In this document: piece by piece, positions 17,668 to 27,500 of the stretch | Layout: every line of letters begins with the position of its first letter | Numbering within the stretch: the first letter of the stretch is position 1 | Source: Microbacterium sp. SLBN-146 | GTDB taxonomy: Bacteria; Actinomycetota; Actinomycetes; Actinomycetales; Microbacteriaceae | Assembly (NCBI RefSeq): GCF_006715145.1 | Contig: NZ_VFMR01000001.1 | Span: forward strand, 682,001-746,000 | Direction of reading: 5' to 3' | Length of the DNA stretch: 64,000 nt | Translations under genes and position numbers: made by a program | Notes under the pieces: model-generated | Databases searched by the model: none | What the model was told of the DNA's origin: nothing | What the model saw: only the letters and a program-made list of their open reading frames with translations

Positions 17668-18533
17668 CGACCGTGACCCCCAAGGTGCTGAACCGCATCG
17701 ACCTTCTCGTCGCGGATGCCGATTACCCCGACTCCGCGACGGCGATCGCCGATGCATCGCGCGTCGCGCTCCTGGCATCCCGTCCCGAGGCTGCGGCGGA
17801 GCGGGAACGCGTCCGCGTCGCCGCCGTGCGCGAGGCCAACGAGCGCCGTGCGCCCGGTGGAGCCGCCGTGCGCACCGCGGGAACCGTGCACCGCGTGCTG
17901 TTCGTCGCCGCCATCGTGCTCGGCGCGGTGGCGATCGGGCTCGTCGCGCTGTCCCCGCGGACGGGGAGCGCCGCCTTCACGCTGCAGGAAGGCGCGCTGC
18001 TCGCGGGCATCATCGCGCTCGTATCTGCCGCCCTGCTCGTGTGGCTCGAGCCCGTCCGTGCGAGCGGTGAACTCTGGGGCTCCCACGCCCCCGCGGGTCT
18101 CTCTCTCCTCTTCGCCGTCCTGTGGATCGGGTTCGCGGCCTCCGTCGTGATCTTCCGCGGAGACGAGATCAACTCCTACGAGCCGTGGCCCGTCATCGCG
18201 GGGCTCGTGCTCTTCGTCGCTGCCGGGATCACCGCCTTCGTGCTGTGGCTGCGGGGGCGCTCCGCCGACCTCGGCGGCGGCCGGCAGACGGGCGTCGCGC
18301 ACACCCTGCGCGGCCTCTCGGACACCGCCGACGCGCCGGCCGTGTTCACGGCGCTCGATGCCTGGTGGGCGCAGGCCGGGCCGGCCGCGGAGGCCGAGGA
18401 TCGCGAAGGACTCAGTTCTGCCCGCGGCGCGGTGCTGGCGCACCTGCGTGGCGCGATGATGATCGACGCCCGCGAGGAGAAGAAGGCGGCGACGGTGACG
18501 TCGTTCGGCGAGTGGAAGGAGCGCCGACGGTGA
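17664..18533 (+). CDS. membrane protein of the ESX-like cluster
   Basis: A 289-residue protein from ATG 17664 (overlapping the previous stop). The first 75 residues are soluble and charged (VLNRIDLLVADADYPDS...). Four hydrophobic segments follow: HRVLFVAAIVLGAVAIGLVA, GALLAGIIALVSAALLVWLE, LSLLFAVLWIGFAASVVIF and PWPVIAGLVLFVAAGITAFV. The C-terminal about 80 residues are cytoplasmic and helical. No known ESX conserved component (EccB-E, MycP) is recognised. GTGA overlap with the final gene. Confidence 0.68.
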   Translation: MTTVTPKVLNRIDLLVADADYPDSATAIADASRVALLASRPEAAAERERVRVAAVREANERRAPGGAAVRTAGTVHRVLFVAAIVLGAVAIGLVALSPRTGSAAFTLQEGALLAGIIALVSAALLVWLEPVRASGELWGSHAPAGLSLLFAVLWIGFAASVVIFRGDEINSYEPWPVIAGLVLFVAAGITAFVLWLRGRSADLGGGRQTGVAHTLRGLSDTADAPAVFTALDAWWAQAGPAAEAEDREGLSSARGAVLAHLRGAMMIDAREEKKAATVTSFGEWKERRR

Positions 18534-19150
18534 CGTCGCTACGCGATGAACTCGGGGGGAACCGCGCAGCGCCCACCCCGTACACGATCCTGTGCCCGCC
18601 CGGGTGGCGGCGGGTGCCCCCGTCGGCGATCCTCGACGATGCGATGACGGAGCGGGCCGCGGCATCCTTCGAGAGCGCCGGCCGCGCGGATCTCGTGACG
18701 GGCCTCCGGGCGCTCATGTCCCGCTTCCGCGGCGCCGTGCGCGAGTCGAAGGTGTTCGAGGTGTATCTGCCACCGGCCGCGGAGGGCGTCATGCTCCCCG
18801 CGACGATGCTCGTCTCGCCCTTCGTACTGCCGAGCGGGGTCGCGTGGGAGACGGCGCTCTCGCGGCTCGGACGCGGCGCCGCCGTGGAGAGCGCCGAGTT
18901 CACGGAGGTTCCGCTGTGGCGCTGGGAGCGCGCCGAGCAGATGTCCGACGACGATGCGCGTCTCGTCGGCCGGTCGATCCACTACCTTGTTCCCGTGCCC
19001 GAAGACGACACGCGTCGCGCGCTGCACTTCCACTTGACCGTCATGACCGCCGACGACCCCGCGGCCACAGAGCTGATCGATCCGCTCGTGACGATCGGCG
19101 ACCTCATGATGTCGACCTTCCGCTGGCTCGCCCCCACCCCCGCCGCCTAG
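18530..19150 (+). CDS. hypothetical protein, last gene of the ESX-like cluster
   Basis: A 206-residue soluble protein starting at GTG 18530 within the stop of the membrane-protein gene. It opens with RAAPTPYTILCPPGWRRVP and contains VFEVYLPPAAEGVMLPATML, SIHYLVPVPEDDTRRALHFH and a C-terminal DLMMSTFRWL. The alternating strand-like pattern resembles small alpha/beta accessory proteins encoded near actinobacterial WXG100 genes, but I cannot name a family. It ends 11 bases before a block of tandem repeats. Confidence 0.65.
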   Translation: MTSLRDELGGNRAAPTPYTILCPPGWRRVPPSAILDDAMTERAAASFESAGRADLVTGLRALMSRFRGAVRESKVFEVYLPPAAEGVMLPATMLVSPFVLPSGVAWETALSRLGRGAAVESAEFTEVPLWRWERAEQMSDDDARLVGRSIHYLVPVPEDDTRRALHFHLTVMTADDPAATELIDPLVTIGDLMMSTFRWLAPTPAA

Positions 19151-19161
19151 CTCGCGCGGCC

Positions 19162-19246
19162 GCCCGCTCGCGTCGCCGCCTGCGCGCGTCGCGGCCTGCT
19201 CGCGTCGCGGCCTGCTCGCGTCGCGGCCTGCTCGCGTCGCGGCCTG
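19162..19246. repeat. 16-bp tandem repeat, five units
   Basis: Consensus GCCTGCTCGCGTCGCG. Units at 19162, 19178, 19194, 19210 and 19226 plus a partial GCCTG at 19242. The first two units are diverged and the last three identical, suggesting recent slippage. It lies in the 209-base convergent gap between the ESX-like cluster and mmsB. No protein or RNA role is visible. Confidence 0.9.
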
Positions 19247-19270
19247 TTGTCGAGACTCCGGGTTGTCGCC

Positions 19271-19335
19271 GAGCCACCCCGATAATGCGCGCATACAACG
19301 GGGTGTTTCGTCGACAACCCGGTTTCTCGACGAGG
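19271..19335. repeat. 65-bp dispersed intergenic repeat, copy A
   Basis: Begins GAGCCACCCCGATAATGCGC and ends TTTCTCGACGAGG. It matches 54878-54942 in the same orientation over its whole length with scattered changes. ACCCCG...CGGGGTG arms around ATGCGCGCA allow a hairpin. Here it sits between convergent genes and could serve as a two-way transcription stop. Confidence 0.8.
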
Positions 19336-19359
19336 AAGGCGCGGGGTGGGGCGGAGGGG

Positions 19360-20256
19360 TCAGCGGAGGGTGGTGATGATGGCGGAGAAGTCGCGGGTTG
19401 CGCCGGGGCCGGAGGCGAAGGACGCGTAGAGCTCGCGGGCGAGGAGACCCATGCGGGCGTCGACGCCGGTCGACTCGATCGCCTGCTCCGCCAGTCCGAG
19501 GTCCTTGTTCATGAGGGCGGTGGCGAAGCCCGGCTCGTAGTCACGGTTGGCGGGGCTCGTCGGAACGGGACCCGGGACGGGACAGTTCGTCGTGAGCGCC
19601 CAGCACTGGCCCGACGCGTTCGAGGCGACGTCGAAGAGCGCCTGGTGCGTGAGCCCCAGCCGCTCACCCAGCACGAAGGCCTCGGCGACCGCGATCTGCG
19701 AGACGGCGAGGATCATGTTGTTGCACACCTTCGCCGCCTGACCGAGTCCCGGACCGCCGCAGTGGACGACCCGCCGCCCCATCGCCTCGAGGAGCGGGCG
19801 CGCTGCAGCGACGTCCGCGTCGCCACCCCCGACCATGAAGGCGAGCGTCGCGTTCTCCGCCCCCACGACGCCTCCGGAGACGGGCGCGTCGAGCGCGCGG
19901 TGGCCCGCGATCCCGGCGATGCGATGGGCCTCCCGCGACTCTTCGACCGAGATCGTGGAGCAGTCGATGAAGAGGGTGTGGGGGGATGCCACGTCGACGA
20001 GCCCGTCGACACCGTCGCCTCCGAGGTACGCGCCGACGACCTGCGCTCCGGACTGGAGCATCGTGATGACGACGTCGGCCGAGGCCGCGGCATCCGGACC
20101 CGACTCGGCAACCGCGAGCCCCGCCGCACGGGCCGCATCGAGAGCTGCGGGGAAGACGTCGAAGCCGACGACGTCGTATCCCGCCGAGGCGAGGTTCTTC
20201 GCCATCGGGAGACCCATGTGGCCGAGCCCGAGGAAGGCGACCCGCTGGCCGGTCAT
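19360..20256 (-). CDS. mmsB: 3-hydroxyisobutyrate dehydrogenase
   Basis: NAD-dependent oxidation of 3-hydroxyisobutyrate to methylmalonate semialdehyde in valine breakdown. The 298-residue protein has the N-terminal nucleotide site VAFLGLGHMGLPMAKNL, substrate motif DAPVSGGVVGAENATLAFMV, and the catalytic lysine in GLGQAAKVCNNM. The C-terminal GYTTALMNKDLGLA-type segment appears as GFATALMNKDLGLA. Start ATG 20256 overlaps the acyl-CoA dehydrogenase stop, so the two are coupled. A methylmalonate-semialdehyde dehydrogenase (mmsA) is not in the window. Confidence 0.94.
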   Translation of the reverse strand: MTGQRVAFLGLGHMGLPMAKNLASAGYDVVGFDVFPAALDAARAAGLAVAESGPDAAASADVVITMLQSGAQVVGAYLGGDGVDGLVDVASPHTLFIDCSTISVEESREAHRIAGIAGHRALDAPVSGGVVGAENATLAFMVGGGDADVAAARPLLEAMGRRVVHCGGPGLGQAAKVCNNMILAVSQIAVAEAFVLGERLGLTHQALFDVASNASGQCWALTTNCPVPGPVPTSPANRDYEPGFATALMNKDLGLAEQAIESTGVDARMGLLARELYASFASGPGATRDFSAIITTLR

Positions 20257-21416
20257 CGGCCCGACCCCAGCACGTCGCGGCCGATGATGATGCGCATGAT
20301 CTCGTTCGTGCCCTCGAGGATTTGATGCACGCGCAAGTCGCGCACGATCTTCTCGATCCCGTAGTCCTGCAGGTAGCCGTACCCGCCGTGCAGCTGGAGC
20401 GCGCGGTTGGCGACGTCGAAGCCGGCATCCGTCGCGAACCTCTTCGCCATCGCGCACTGCGTCGCCGCGTCGGGATCCTTCGCATCGACGGCGGCCGCGG
20501 CATCCCGCACGAGAGCGCGTGCCGCGCGCAGTTCCGTCGCCATGTCGGCGAGGGTGAACACGACGCTCTGCTTCTCGGCGAGCGCCTCGCCGAACGTGAA
20601 CCGCTCGTGCACGTAGCGGACGGCACGATCGAGGGCGAACTGCGCGCCACCGAGCGAGCACGCCGCAATGTTCAGCCGGCCGCCGTTGAGCGCCGACATC
20701 GCGATCTTGAACCCCTGCCCTTCGGCGCCGAGGAGGTTCGCCGCGGGGATCCGCACTTCGTCGAGGATGACCTGGCGCGTGGGCTGCGCCTTCCACCCCA
20801 TCTTCTTCTCGTTCGCCCCGAATGACAGGCCCGGCGCGTCGGCGGGCACGAGGAACGCGGAGATCCCGCGCGCACCCGGCTCGCCCGTCCGCGCCATGAC
20901 GATGTAGACGGATGCCGCGCCGGCACCCGAGATGAACTGCTTGACGCCCGTCAAGACGTACTCGTCACCCGAGCGGATCGCGCTCGTCGCGATCGCCGCG
21001 GCGTCCGATCCCGCACCAGGCTCCGTCAGGCAGTAGCTGCCGAGGTGCTCCATGGATGCCACGCGCGGGAGCCACTCGCGACGCTGCTCGTCGGACCCGT
21101 AGGTGTCGATCATCCACGCGACCATGTTGTGGATCGTGATGTAGGCGGCGATCGCGGGGTCGCCCTTCGCGAGCTCTTCGAAGATCGCCACCGCTTCCCT
21201 GCGACCGAGCCCCGTGCCCCCGGCATCCTCTCGCACGTAGATCCCCCCGAGGCCCAGATCGCCCGCGCGGCGGACCGTGTCGACCGGGAAGTGCGACGTC
21301 TCGTCCCACTCGAGGGCGTGGGGAGCGAGCTCGGTCTCGGCGAACTCGCGGACGGCGTCGAGGATGGCGGCGAGCTCGTCGTCGGTGACGCTCGGTTCGA
21401 GGGCGATGGTCGACAT
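20253..21416 (-). CDS. acyl-CoA dehydrogenase (isobutyryl-CoA dehydrogenase-like)
   Basis: FAD enzyme of 387 residues that oxidises an acyl-CoA and passes electrons to ETF. ATG 21416 (MSTIALEPSV) is preferred, with GAAGGAG nine bases before it. Family blocks: YCLTEPGAGSDAAA (flavin/substrate), VTGVKQFISGAG-like TGVKQFISGAGAAS, RQVILDEVRIPAANLLG, ALQLHGGYGYLQDYGIEKI and the C-terminal ILEGTNEIMRIIIGR with the catalytic glutamate. Coupling to mmsB suggests isobutyryl-CoA as substrate. A TAAAAT box about 80 bases upstream may be the -10 of its own promoter. Confidence 0.92.
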   Translation of the reverse strand: MSTIALEPSVTDDELAAILDAVREFAETELAPHALEWDETSHFPVDTVRRAGDLGLGGIYVREDAGGTGLGRREAVAIFEELAKGDPAIAAYITIHNMVAWMIDTYGSDEQRREWLPRVASMEHLGSYCLTEPGAGSDAAAIATSAIRSGDEYVLTGVKQFISGAGAASVYIVMARTGEPGARGISAFLVPADAPGLSFGANEKKMGWKAQPTRQVILDEVRIPAANLLGAEGQGFKIAMSALNGGRLNIAACSLGGAQFALDRAVRYVHERFTFGEALAEKQSVVFTLADMATELRAARALVRDAAAAVDAKDPDAATQCAMAKRFATDAGFDVANRALQLHGGYGYLQDYGIEKIVRDLRVHQILEGTNEIMRIIIGRDVLGSGR

Positions 21417-21569
21417 CGGTGTCTCCTTCATGCACGGCACGAGCCGCCCTCGTGAGGCGATTCGTGCTCCTGATGCGTGCCATCGTCGGCACGCTGCTCA
21501 TTTTACATGGATGTCCTACTATCTCCACGGTCGTCCACGCGGGCTCCCGCATAGCCCCCGGCGCCGGGC

Positions 21570-24500
21570 TCAGTACACGAGCACGGGGAGGGGGAGGAAG
21601 GTCCTCGAGTCTTCGTAGTCGCCCGCGCCCGTGAACGACGTGCGGATGAGATGGATGCCACGGCCGAGCCTCGGCAGCGCGATGTCGATCTTGCCGCGAT
21701 CCTTCGCCGCGAGGGTCGCTGTCGCGATCACTCGGCCGTTGTCGGTGACCGTCACGGTTCCCACGGGGGCCGACCCGTCGGCGGCCAGCACGCGACCCTT
21801 CACCGCGACGGGGGTGCCGTGCTTCGCGAGCAGGCGGTCGGGGGCGGCGAGGACCGTCGTCGCGATCGGCTCGGCGTCGACGAGCACCGCGACGGAGCGG
21901 GCGGGCACCGTGACCGTGCCGGTCGCGGCATCCCACGTCGTCGTCTTCACGACGGGGTCGGCCCCCTCCGCCTGCGCCGACGTCAGTGCGAAACCTCGGC
22001 CCGCGAGGTCGGGGATCGCCTGGGAGACGGGATCCGGCGACGCGTTGAACACGACGAGCGCGCCGTCGAGAGTCGCGTCGACGTCGGCGCCGACGAGGTC
22101 GTCGATGAGCATCGCGATGACGCCGGGAGCGGCATCCGGACCACTCCCCGGGAACGAGACCTTCTGCTGGATGAGATCGGCAGACCCGAGACGCAGGAGA
22201 TCCACGTCGGACCGGACCCGCAGGAGATCGAGAGCCGACGCCTCGGCCGCCGCGATATCCGCCGGTCCGGGCTTCAGCGCGGGGTCGGCGAGGAGCGGCG
22301 CCATGATCGGCCACTTCTCCTCGTTGTCGGCCGCGGGCGGCAGACCCGACCCGAACGTCGACTCCTGTCCCGTCCAGTCGATCCGGTTGAACCAGTCGCC
22401 CGAGTTGTAGCTGTTGCGATCGAGCGACTTCGACCGCAGGAGCTCTGTCCCGGCGTGCCAGAACGACGGCGTCTGCGAGAGCGTCGCGGTCGCGAGCGAC
22501 AGCGTGTTCATGCGGACCCGGTCAGCCATCGACGTGTCGGCGGGGAGCTTCAGCACCGAGAGGTCGTAGAGCGTCTCGTTGTCGTGCGCATCGACGTAGG
22601 AGATGATCTCGTCGGGCTGGTCGGCGTACCCCGCGGGCGATCCGCGGTAGTCGAGCTCGTCGCCCGCGCGCTCCGCGCCCGTGTGGTCGATGAGCCGGTA
22701 GTCGCGCAGGTTCCCCGCGAGGCCGAGCTTGACGAGATCGGTCTGGTGGGCGAGATCGGCGAGCGCCTGCTCCGGCGTGCCGTTGATCGGCGCACCGTTG
22801 GGGTCGGTGCCGAGTCCCGTACCGAAGCCCTGCTGCTGAACGGTCTCGGATGCCACGGGGCTCCCGCCGTGGACGGCGTCGCGGAGCCGGTCGCTGAACG
22901 TGCCGATCCCGGTGCCGCCGAGCTGACCCTGCGTCGCCTGCTCGAAGAGCCGGTTGTCGGCGACCTCACCGAAGTTCCATCCCTCGCCGTAGAGGGAGAT
23001 CTTCGACCCGTCGACCCCGTCCTTCTTCAGCGTGAGCGCGTCGAGAGCCTCGCGGACGGCGAGCATGTTCGCCTTCGAGTGGTGCCCCATGAGGTCGAAG
23101 CGGAACCCGTCGACCTTGTAGTCGCGCGCCCACGTGACGAGGGAGTCGACCATGAGCTTCTCCGCCGCGGCGTGTTCGGTCGCGACGTTCTGGCAGCACG
23201 TCGAGGTCTCGACCGCGCCGACCGCGTTGAGCCGGTGGTAGTAGCCGGGAACGATCCGATCGAGCACCGACTTCTCGCCCTGGCCCGACTGCGCCGTGTG
23301 GTTGAACACCTCGTCGAGGACGACCTGGAGACCCATCCCGTGAAGCGCGCCGACCATCTCGCGGAACTCGGAGACGCGCGCTCCGCCCTGCGGGTCGACG
23401 GCGTAGGAACCCTCGGGAACCGTGAAGTGGTAGGGGTCGTAGCCCCAGTTGAAGCCGTCCTCATCGGCGATCGACTGGATGCAGGCCTGCTGCTCCGGCG
23501 ATGCGGGTCCGAACGATGCGAGGTCGCACGGCGGCTGCGCCTGCGCTCCGCGTTCCTCCTCGATCGTCGCGATGTCGAACGACGGCAGGAGATGGACGGT
23601 GTTGATCCCGGCATCCGCCAGTTGCTTCAGCTGCGTCGTGCCGGCGCTCGTCCGCGTGAAGGCGCGGTACGTGCCGCGCTCGGCTTCGGGAACCGATGTG
23701 TCGCCGATCGAGAAGTCGCGGATGTGGAGCTCGTAGATGGCGCGGTCCACGGGGCGGTCGATGACCGGCGGCTTCGCCTTCTCCCACTTCTTCGGCCGGT
23801 ACTCCTTGTCGGCGAGGTCGATGGCGACCGAGCGGGTCGAGTTGATCGTGAGCGCGACCGAGTACGGATCGGTGACGGTGTTCGTCTCGATCGCGGCCGT
23901 CGACGGGGCGTAGACGACGACCTCCCAGAGGTACTCGTCGCCCGCCAGGCGCTTCGACCCTTCGACGGAGAAGGTTCCGGATGCCGCGTCCCACACGCCT
24001 TCATGGCGCTGCGGCTCGCCGTCGGCCCCTTCGTCCCATGTCAGGAGCGTCGCCGACTGCGCGGTCGGCGCCCACACGCGGAAGGTCGGCTTGCCGGACT
24101 TCCATGCGATGCCGAGCGTCTTCTCCGCGAGCGGTTCCGCGTACAGGTCGTCGAGGACGCCGGGGAGCTGGACCCCCGTGAGCGCCGACAACTCTCCGTC
24201 GGCGTTGCGCTGCGCGACCAGGAGCTGCGTCGTGAGGAGGTCTGCCGTGTCATCGGAAGCCACCCGCAGCGCCGCGTACCCCGCGAGCGCCGGGAACCGC
24301 TCCTTCTGCTCGGCCGTGAGACCGCCGTCGATGAGCGCGAGGTCGATCGCCTCTCCCCCCGCGACGTCGCCGTCCACGACAGCGAGCGCCGCGTCGGACG
24401 ACGAGTAAAGCTCCCACGTGGCATCCGTCGCGTCGCCGAGGTCAGCGGGCCACGCGATCGTGCCGGCGTCGATCCAGTGCGCCTGCAGCTGCCCCGTCCC

Positions 24501-27500
24501 CGGCAGCGGCGGATCGGCGAGCTCGATGGCCAGGAGGTGGGTTTCGGGATCGTACCGGAAGGCGATGAGCTTCCCCTCCGTCGCCTGGAACGCGTAGTTC
24601 GAACCGTCGGGCGCGCCCCCCACGCCGTAGTTCTCACCCCAGCTGAGGCCGTGGGCGACCTTCGTCTCGTACGCTCCCGTCGGGAGCGCGTTCGTCGCGA
24701 ACTCGTATACGCCGTCGCGATCCTTGTCGAACATGAGCGTGCGGAGGCAGTCCGGTGCCCAGTCGCCGGGGCATCCCATTTCGCTCTGCCACGAGCCCGG
24801 CAGCGTCACGAGGGGGCCCTCCGCCGTCGACTGCACCGCCTTCGTGCGCGGATCGAAGTAGAACGCGATGGGACCACCCGCGTGCGTGATCGTGATGTTC
24901 GTCCCGCCCGGCACGCCGTTCGCGCCGAAGTTGACGTCCCACGACTTCTCGGTCGCGACCTTGTACTCGTACGTGCCGGCGGCGAGGTCGGCGATCTGGA
25001 GGCGCCAGACCCCGTCGACGAGCGTCATCTGCGCTTCGTCGCAGTCGGGCGCCCAGTCCGCCGCGCATCCGAACTCGGAGTTGAGGTTGCCAGGGATGCT
25101 GACGGCGCCGAACTCCGACGGACCCTCGGGTTCCTCGGGCTCTTCCGGCACGTCGGCGAGGCTCACGCGGTTGCCGACCGAGGCGTACGTCGACGACGCG
25201 GAGCGGTTGCCCGCGGCATCCGTCGACACGGCGCGGTATTCGACGAGCGTTCCCGTCGCGAGCCCGTCGATGTCGTGGAAGACCCGCGGCGTCGTGTCCT
25301 CGGCCGTGCCGAGCGGCTGCCATTCGTCGGAGCCGACGACACGCCACGAGAAGCTCGTCTCGCGCCACGACGCATCGGCCGTCGCGCTGACGGGCGTGGA
25401 TCCCGTGAGCCCGGCACCCGGCTCGGGCACCGTGACGACGACGTCGGCCGCGGACTCGGGAGCCGACACGGGGCGGTCGGCCTTCCAGACGACGGTCGAG
25501 AGCGCCGGGATCGTCACGGATGCCGCCGCTCCAGCATCCGTCGTGAGCGGACCGCCGTCGCCGTAGACCGCCGTGTAGGAGGCGCCCCGCGTCAGCGTCG
25601 CGAGATCGACGGTCTGCGCCGTCGCGGCGTTGTTGAGAGCGACGACGTACTCGACCTTGTCGTCGCGGTCGACGCGCGAGAAGGCGTACACACCGGCGCC
25701 GTCCGACGCGTGCAGTTCGATCTGGGCGCCGTCGACGAGGGCCGGATGCTCCGCGCGCACGGCCGCGAGGCCGGCGATGTGCTGGTACACCGGCACATCC
25801 GTTCCGAAACGGTCGACCTGGCCGACCGTCTCCCCCGTGATGAGGGTCTGGTCCCGGTACTCGGCGACCTGCGTCGCGAACATCGACTGGCGAGCGCTCT
25901 TGTCGTTGCCCGGCGCGACACCCGTGAAGCCCTGCTCATCGCCGTAGTAGACGACCGGCTGGCCGCGGCCGAGGAACATGAGGTCGTGGGCGAGGAGATC
26001 GCGCTCGAGCGGATTCGCGGCATCCTTCACGAAGTAGCCGACGCGACCCATGTCGTGATTGCCGAGGAAGGTCGGCAGCGCCGTCGACGACGACGATGCC
26101 GTCGTGTAGTGGTCGTCGCCCGCGTACAGGTTCTGGAGGGTCTTCGCCGACCCGCCCTTCGCGAAGCTCGTCGCGGCAGACTGGAACGTGAAGTCGAGGA
26201 CCGAGTTCATGTCGGTCTTGCGCACGTACGGCGAGAGCTTGACCGGATCGGCGTCGTAGACCTCGCCGAACATGAAGAAGTCGGGCTTGCCGTTCGCGTG
26301 GGCGTAGTCGAGGACGCTCGTGGACCACTGCTCCCAGAACTCGAAGTTCACGTGCTTCGCCGTGTCGATGCGGAAGCCGTCGATGCCGAGGTCGATCCAG
26401 TCCTGGTAGACCTCGACGAATCCGTTGACGACGGTCGGATGCTCCGTCATGAGGTCGTCGAGTCCGTCGAAGTCGCCGTACGTGACCGACTCGCCCTCCC
26501 ACGTCGAGTTGCCGCGGTTGTGATAGAGCGTGGGGTCGTTGAGCCACGCGGGGGTCTTGACGGCTTCCTCGGCCTCGGCGATCACGGGGGTGTAGGGGAA
26601 GCTCGTCGCGGGATCGAGAGCGGGGAACGGCTCGCCGTTCGCGGCCAGTGCCGACGGATCGAAGACGGTTCCCTCGGCGTCGCGGTACGGTTCGGTCGCC
26701 TTGTCGATGTAGGAGTACTGGCCCTCGGCGTAGTCGATGACGTCGGCGGTGTGGTTCGTGATGATGTCGAAGTAGACCGAGATGCCCTGGGCGTGGGCGT
26801 CGTCGATGAACGCCTCGAGCTCGGCGTTCGTGCCGAGATGCGGATCGATCTTCGTGAAGTCGGTCACCCAATAGCCGTGGTAGCCGGCGCTCGCGTTCGC
26901 GCCCGTGCCCTGGACGGGCTTGTTCGCGAAGCTCGGAGTGAGCCAGATGGCATCCGTCCCGAGACCCGCGATGTAGTCGAGCTTCGCGTGCAGCCCCGCG
27001 ATGTCGCCGCCGTTGAAGAAGCCCTTGTCTGTCGGATCGAAGCCCGTCGCGAGGCGGTCTCCCGTGTAGCCGCCCGTGTCGTTCGCAGGGTCGCCGTTGG
27101 CGAACCGATCGGTCATGACGAAGTAGAACTGCTTGCCGTCCCCGGGCTGCCGGACGGGCTCGGCCACCAGCGCGTCGTCGGCGGTCGAGTAGTCCTCGGC
27201 GAGCCCGACGACCTCGAGGCCGACGCGGTGCGTCGTGTCGTCGAACAGGAATCGGAGCGTCGCGGGGCCCGCGACGGTCAGCGGGATGTTCGCCTCGCCG
27301 CCGTCGAGGCCGTAGGACTCCGTCCAGGAGTCGTCGACGGCGACCTTGTACTCGTAGCTGCCCGCGGGGACCTCGAACTCGGCCGCGTAGACACCGTCGG
27401 CCTCGGTCGGGGCGAGCTCCGTCTCGGCGCAGTCGGGCGCCCAGTCGGCGGGACAGCCGAGTTCGGACTGGAGGCTCCCGACGATGGCGAACGAGCGGGG

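Noticed and set aside
19162..19246. CRISPR array or small-RNA gene
   Set aside because: Head-to-tail 16-bp repeats with no spacers and no promoter or terminator.
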